The translations under genes were made by a program, and so were the position numbers. From Nitrosopumilales archaeon (lineage in GTDB: Archaea; Thermoproteota; Nitrososphaeria; Nitrososphaerales; Nitrososphaeraceae), in the NCBI GenBank assembly GCA_009665115.1, contig WJXE01000081.1, positions 1 through 7,763 of the forward strand: 7,763 nucleotides of DNA, read 5' to 3'. Position 1 is the first letter of the stretch; each line of letters begins with the position of its first letter. Positions 5,453 through 7,763 of this stretch are shown here, in pieces. Below the pieces are notes generated by a model. The model saw only the letters and a list, made by a program, of their open reading frames with translations, did no database searches and was not told where the DNA came from.

Positions 5453-5710
5453 TCAAATTAATGGAATCAATTCATTAAATTTCTCACAATACGGGCATTG
5501 TAATACCAATCCTAATCCGTCTGGGGTATGAAATTGATGCTGTATCTGCTCTTCACTCACATTTTTAGCAAGTATAAAATTACAGTTACCACAAAGAAAA
5601 CAGACATCACCGTCCCCCATGAAATATGTGCCTTTGCCTGATGTTTGCTTGAGGACTACTCTAGTCCCTTCTTGTGGCTGTGATGTTATCATACACTTTA
5701 TGTCAACCAT
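5453..5710 (-). CDS. small zinc-ribbon protein (85 aa)
   Basis: This soluble 85-aa protein has two cysteine knuckles, CGNC (Cys40, Cys43) and CPYC (Cys72, Cys75), 28 residues apart, the layout of a zinc ribbon; Cys37 just before the first gives a C-x2-C-x2-C. Between them is a helix (LAKNVSEEQIQHQF) and a PDGLGLVLQ turn; the N-terminal third (1-35) is beta-rich and polar. The domain most likely binds one Zn2+ and acts in protein or nucleic-acid binding; no enzyme motif is present. The ATG at 5710 is favoured because TATA (GTTTATATCA, 5731-5740 read on the - strand) lies about 26 bases upstream, predicting a leaderless mRNA. The start codon sits within the spacer of a perfect 7-bp dyad (5701-5724). 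The gene stands alone on its strand, with broken frames upstream of it. Confidence 0.75.
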   Translation of the reverse strand: MVDIKCMITSQPQEGTRVVLKQTSGKGTYFMGDGDVCFLCGNCNFILAKNVSEEQIQHQFHTPDGLGLVLQCPYCEKFNELIPLI

Positions 5711-5740
5711 TTTCTACGTTGACAATAAGCTGATATAAAC
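5701..5740 (-). promoter_or_regulatory. leaderless promoter with a dyad across the start codon
   Basis: tgtcaac (5701-5707) and gttgaca (5718-5724) are exact reverse complements separated by 10 bases that hold the ATG (5708-5710). The TATA element is at 5731-5740 on the - strand. A dimeric repressor bound here would cover the transcription start. The left arm is also coding (Val-Asp after the start), so the dyad is conserved within codons. The regulator is unknown; self-regulation by the zinc-ribbon protein is possible but not shown. Confidence 0.45.
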
Positions 5741-5750
5741 ACATTCTTTA

Positions 5751-5897
5751 TTGTTCTACTACTTCGGCCGAGTAAGATTCCGGTGCAACTTTTCACAGGA
5801 GAAGGACAAGAGGAAAGTATCATCGTATGAAGAACACCCTATGATTAGTGAGACTCTGCTCGCCGGAGAAATCATGGCTTTCATTAATCTATTGTAA
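5751..5897 (+). pseudogene. broken small ORF, frame shift near 5825-5830
   Basis: A frame containing GTG 5783 reads VQLFTGEGQEESIIV and hits TGA at 5828-5830. The overlapping frame continues YEEHPMISETLLAGEIMAF and ends at TAA 5895-5897. Joined, these give a coherent acidic protein end. Alternatively the second frame alone is open from 5739 with a TTG at 5751, giving 48 aa, but its first half (RFRCNFSQEKDKRK) looks less natural. No ATG precedes either. I recognise no family. I read it as a decayed gene divergent from the zinc-ribbon gene. Confidence 0.35.
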
Positions 5898-5927
5898 TGT
5901 CTGGCAGGCTAGCCACTTGACAGATAG

Positions 5928-6110
5928 CTCGATGTCTTATCGCTATCTTCAAGGCCGATTAAGGTTCGAGCACGGATAGAACATTACGAAAAGAGGAATC
6001 TACAACTTGTTTCAGAATGGCCTAACGGAATACCAGAATGGGCACGGAATGAGATTATGAACATAGACACCAAAATCAGCGAATTAAAGTGGACAATATA
6101 CGATGATTGA
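5928..6110 (+). pseudogene. broken small ORF with a well-formed C-terminus
   Basis: A 60-codon frame, open from just after TAG at 5925-5927 to TGA at 6108-6110, lacks any ATG, GTG or TTG before the internal Met. It nevertheless reads as a protein: RARIEHYEKRNLQLVSEWPN, then PEWARNEIMNIDTKISELKW and an acidic end (YDD). A second frame with ATG at 5932 (MSYRYLQGRLRFEHG) stops at 5977-5979 and may supply the lost N-terminus through a one-base shift. The product would be a helical soluble protein of about 60 aa, family unknown. Its stop overlaps the ATG of the next broken gene by 8 bases, which suggests a former translationally coupled pair. Confidence 0.4.
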
Positions 6111-6224
6111 GAGGCCGACATATAAGTGCAAAAAATGTGGGTAAAATCCTCCTTACATCTAGAGACGTGGCTGCGTTGAGGACATGAAGCTATCGAAATA
6201 ACCCAAAACAAAGCATACCCATAG
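6103..6224 (+). pseudogene. broken small zinc-finger gene
   Basis: ATG at 6103 starts MIERPTYKCKKCG and meets TAA at 6142-6144. Removing one G from the run at 6139-6141 restores KILLTSRDVAALR, and a further one-base shift near 6178-6182 leads to GHEAIEITQNKAYP and TAG 6222-6224. The C-x2-C knuckle followed at about 17 residues by a Gly-His-Glu resembles the small C2H2-type zinc fingers of archaea, with one expected His missing. Two lesions in 120 bases argue for true decay. The ATG overlaps the stop of the preceding broken frame. Family assignment is by pattern only. Confidence 0.4.
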
Positions 6225-6285
6225 ATAATTCATAGTAACCAGCAATGCTTTACAATATTGATATATGTGATTCTTCTCAGCACTC

Positions 6286-6363
6286 TTAACCTCCTTTGAT
6301 TGACGAACCATTAGTCCCATTAGCCCCATTGACACCATGGATCGACAGTGGTATTTGTCCTTG
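6286..6363 (-). pseudogene. in-frame continuation of the Ig-like gene past a TAA stop
   Basis: After the TAA at 6364-6366 the same - strand frame continues for 25 codons to TAA 6286-6288. It reads QGQIPLSIHGVNGANGTNGS and ends SIKGG. Gly/Asn/Thr-rich tails of this kind are usual after the Ig-like domain in this protein type. The gene was therefore probably 175 aa, and the stop arose from CAA or CAG by one change. Confidence 0.5.
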
Positions 6364-6813
6364 TTACTGCACTCCAGTTACGTTTACGGTGTTAAATCTT
6401 GCAAGATTGTTGGCTGCACACGTTATCTTCGCAGTTATTTTGTTTTCCCCTAGTTTAAGCGGAGGATACGGAAAACCAAGACGGTAAACCCACGTAGAAT
6501 AATCATTTGAAATGTGGCCGGTCAAATGACTTGGTATGCCTATACCTACGGCTTTCTGATATGGCTTGATGTTATTTATTATTACAGATACCTCGCAATT
6601 ATTAGTCCCATTAGCTGAGGATATTCCAGAGATTAAGAGATTTTTGCTAACTGGAACCTGCTGACCGTTCTCAGGCGATGTTATACTCACGTCAAGAGCC
6701 TTCGAGGATATTGCATAGCCACTAACGGTAGCCGAAAGGAGAATCTCGAAAGCAACTAATCCGAATAACGGCCATAACAATTGTTTTCCTTTCATTTCAT
6801 AAGACGTTTTCAT
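6364..6813 (-). CDS. secreted Ig-like domain protein (149 aa, probably truncated)
   Basis: A signal peptide (basic start, core about 12-30, likely cleavage after Gly-Tyr-Ala34) precedes one Ig-like beta-sandwich at about 40-147. The domain contains DVSITSPENGQQVPVSKNLL, ISGISSANGTNNCEVSVIIN, NDYSTWVYRL, GENKITAKITCAANN and FNTVNVTG. Cys73 and Cys132 are placed to form a disulfide, in keeping with an exported protein. I associate this layout with a family repeated in Nitrososphaerales genomes, usually with a low-complexity Asn/Gly/Thr tail; here that tail lies beyond an in-frame TAA. The ATG at 6813 overlaps the stop of the preceding - strand gene (ATGA); an alternative start is Met7. The role is probably surface adhesion or matrix; no catalytic motif is seen. 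Confidence 0.7.
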   Translation of the reverse strand: MKTSYEMKGKQLLWPLFGLVAFEILLSATVSGYAISSKALDVSITSPENGQQVPVSKNLLISGISSANGTNNCEVSVIINNIKPYQKAVGIGIPSHLTGHISNDYSTWVYRLGFPYPPLKLGENKITAKITCAANNLARFNTVNVTGVQ

Positions 6814-6983
6814 AAGCCATAATCTATCATTTTTGTTAGTAATAAAATAATTTCGGTATGCAGTGTCGTATAAGCTATATTTATTCCTAGTTGATTCCTT
6901 ATAGCTTCAGGTACTTCAGAATCACCGCTATGTCGTTGACATTCGTTGCAAAATAAGTTGTTGATACAATATTGAAGACACAC
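6810..6983 (-). CDS. hypothetical Cys-containing small protein (57 aa), coupled to the Ig-like gene
   Basis: A - strand frame open from 7019 ends at TGA 6810-6812, which overlaps the ATG of the secreted protein as ATGA, a common sign of translational coupling. With the GTG at 6983 it gives 57 aa: four cysteines near the start (Cys2, Cys6, Cys12, Cys15, the last pair in CNEC), an acidic helix (GDSEVPEAIRNQLGI) and a hydrophobic end (HTEIILLLTKMIDYGL). CNEC could be half a zinc site. No ATG is available upstream, so the start is uncertain; TATA-like GGTAATATTTAC on the - strand (6997-7008) lies about 20 bases before the GTG. Family not recognised. It is either a real small gene or the remnant of one whose N-terminus was lost. 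Confidence 0.45.
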   Translation of the reverse strand: MCLQYCINNLFCNECQRHSGDSEVPEAIRNQLGINIAYTTLHTEIILLLTKMIDYGL

Positions 6984-7000
6984 TTGTTTTATTCCCGTAA

Positions 7001-7096
7001 ATATTACCTGATAGTAAGATCAATGTTAATAGTGTTATTGAAGTTATAAGATTCTTAGGTTTGTCTTCTGAAATACCTGAGGGAATGCGATGCTAA
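7001..7096 (+). pseudogene. detached N-terminal part of the 7137-7391 gene
   Basis: This 31-codon frame between TAA 6998-7000 and TAA 7094-7096 reads SKINVNSVIEVIRFLGLSSE then IPEGMRC. The frame of the following gene is already open from 7059 and is protein-like (CDAKTVKALDHILKKWKM) well before its first ATG at 7137. A single-base shift between 7059 and 7096, best near 7085-7093, joins the two into one protein of at least 120 aa. No start codon is found before Leu21 in this part, so further N-terminal loss is likely. Confidence 0.4.
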
Positions 7097-7136
7097 AACT
7101 GTAAAGGCCTTAGATCACATTCTCAAAAAATGGAAG

Positions 7137-7391
7137 ATGGATTACATTCCATTACCGATAAAACTAGTTCATAGCGATATGATATCTACTGATGACGCAC
7201 CTATGAGTTACGAACCTCCGAATACCGTAGTAGTGGATGACTTTAGCGAATTTTTGCAGTTTTTGTATAATGATAGGAAACACCATCGAACTAGGCACGA
7301 AGTTTTAGCTATAATGTTTGCATTCGTGCTAGTGGAGATGATGCGATCATCGAAGCCTGATTCTAGGCGTTTTAAGGTGAGTCAACTGTAA
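7137..7391 (+). CDS. hypothetical protein (84 aa from the first ATG, probably N-terminally truncated)
   Basis: Unrecognised soluble protein. From Met at 7137 it has a Pro-rich start (DYIPLPIKLVHSDM), an acidic linker with a YEPPNTVVVDDFSEF strand-helix, a basic stretch (YNDRKHHRTRHE) and a hydrophobic helix (VLAIMFAFVLVEMM) before a polar basic end. The frame continues upstream without a stop to 7059 and looks coding there (AKTVKALDHILKKWK), but no start codon is present and no TATA sits at the right distance from 7137. This suggests that 7137 is only an internal Met of a longer gene broken by the frameshift described for 7001-7096. The stop is 18 bases before the next small frame. Confidence 0.5.
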   Translation: MDYIPLPIKLVHSDMISTDDAPMSYEPPNTVVVDDFSEFLQFLYNDRKHHRTRHEVLAIMFAFVLVEMMRSSKPDSRRFKVSQL

Positions 7392-7409
7392 ACCCAAAAG
7401 TACGAACAA

Positions 7410-7529
7410 ATGAATTCCCTCCTAATTACTTCAATCTTGATTGCGCTCTTTTCAATTTTGATTTTTGTCAAGTCCGATGGTAGTTGCAAGGCTGGCGATA
7501 GACGGGTGAATTGTTCTTGTGTTCCGTAA
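7410..7529 (+). CDS. possible 39-aa small membrane or secreted Cys protein
   Basis: An ATG-to-TAA frame begins 18 bases after the preceding gene. It has a hydrophobic N-terminal helix (MNSLLITSILIALFSILIFV) and a short polar tail (KSDGSCKAGDRRVNCSCVP) with Cys26, Cys35 and Cys37. This has the form of a single-pass or exported peptide with a disulfide or metal-binding tail. No promoter of its own is visible, so it would depend on the upstream transcript. At this length chance cannot be excluded, but the clean split into hydrophobic and Cys-bearing halves favours a real gene. Confidence 0.4.
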   Translation: MNSLLITSILIALFSILIFVKSDGSCKAGDRRVNCSCVP

Positions 7530-7543
7530 GTCTTTTCTGGTAG

Positions 7544-7561
7544 CACTAATTTTTGGTAGTG
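7544..7561. terminator. small hairpin between convergent genes
   Basis: cacta (7544-7548) pairs with tagtg (7557-7561) around a T-rich loop, in the short gap between the + strand small ORF (ends 7529) and the - strand partial gene (stop at 7562-7564). It is placed as a shared transcript end; the stem is short. Confidence 0.3.
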
Positions 7562-7763
7562 TCAGGATTTTGTTATTGTCAAGTGATACGTCACTGGAGA
7601 ATCCCAGCCATAAGGTCCTGCAAAAGTGTAATTACTATTTGAACCACTAGTAGCAGTAGCGTTGATACTCTTTAAACCGCCTTTAAAGTAGATAACATGC
7701 TTACCCATAGGTAGCGGCTTTAAGAAAACCCAATTACCATCAGAAACTGCCTGAGTAGTAGTT
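7562..7763 (-). CDS. C-terminal part of a secreted protein, cut by the window edge
   Basis: A - strand frame runs in from the right edge and ends at TGA 7562-7564, giving 66 residues. It reads QAVSDGNWVFLKPLPMGKHV, IYFKGG, a Ser/Asn/Thr-rich loop (INATATSGSNSNYTF) and a final strand pair (GPYGWDSPVTYHLTITKS). The DGxWVxLxPLPxGxHxIxFxG pattern followed by VTYHLT is the C-terminal part of a beta-rich secreted protein type found in archaea and bacteria, normally with an N-terminal signal peptide and conserved Trp/Cys motifs that would lie outside the window. The function is not established. The sequons and composition match the other exported proteins here. Confidence 0.7.
   Translation of the reverse strand, partial: TTTQAVSDGNWVFLKPLPMGKHVIYFKGGLKSINATATSGSNSNYTFAGPYGWDSPVTYHLTITKS

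Noticed and set aside
5905..5990. tRNA-like ggttcgag stretch
   Set aside because: The GTTCGA resembles a T-loop but its flanks do not pair as a T-stem, and no acceptor or anticodon stem could be built.
5984..6211. 75-aa open frame on the - strand
   Set aside because: Composition (Ser/Cys/Phe-rich) is that of a shadow; the + strand frames opposite it (5928-6110 and 6103-6224) look more like protein.
6296..6487. 63-aa open frame on the + strand
   Set aside because: Antisense to the end of the secreted Ig-like gene and its in-frame tail; Pro/Leu-rich shadow.
1..7763. CRISPR array, insertion sequence or attachment site
   Set aside because: No regularly spaced repeats, no transposase or integrase motifs, and no terminal inverted repeats with target duplication were seen.

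Overview
The window looks like chromosomal DNA from a mesophilic archaeon, most probably an ammonia-oxidising thaumarchaeon of the Nitrososphaerales (Nitrososphaera / Nitrosocosmicus type). The reasons are AT-rich DNA, archaeal TATA-type promoters at leaderless or short-leader spacing with little Shine-Dalgarno signal, several secreted proteins rich in Asn, Ser and Thr, and protein families I associate with that group (a secreted PsbP-like protein, Ig-like secreted proteins with a SPENGQQVPVSKNL-type motif, and a secreted protein whose C-terminus reads WVFLKPLPMGKH). This assignment rests on recognition and not on a database search.

Layout. On the + strand lie an intact NRAMP divalent-metal transporter (344-1600) behind a perfect 16-bp palindrome next to its TATA box, a small hypothetical protein (1915-2148), a 457-aa secreted PsbP-like protein (2653-4026), a 57-aa hypothetical (4103-4276) and a membrane-anchored Ig-like protein (GTG start, 4425-5015). 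On the - strand lie a small zinc-ribbon protein (5453-5710) with a dyad across its start codon, a probable two-gene unit with a 4-base ATGA overlap (6810-6983, then 6364-6813, a secreted Ig-like protein), and the C-terminus of a secreted protein running off the right edge (7562-7763). Two more + strand frames lie at 7137-7391 and 7410-7529.

Between the intact genes the spacers are not featureless. At least six contain protein-like frames broken by a single lesion: frameshifts at about 2511-2547 (-), 5119-5128 (-), 5825-5830 (+), 5928-5979 (+), 6139-6141 (+) and 7059-7096 (+), and in-frame stops at 4274 (+) and 6364 (-) beyond which the same frame stays open and protein-like. The two longest genes show no such lesion. 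The main theme is therefore an accessory region of metal uptake and cell-surface proteins, interspersed with what look like decaying, recoded or mis-assembled small ORFs.

No rRNA, tRNA, CRISPR array, transposase or attachment site was recognised. The functional links are metal supply (NRAMP under a DtxR/MntR-like operator) and export to the cell surface (four proteins with signal peptides or a secreted C-terminus).
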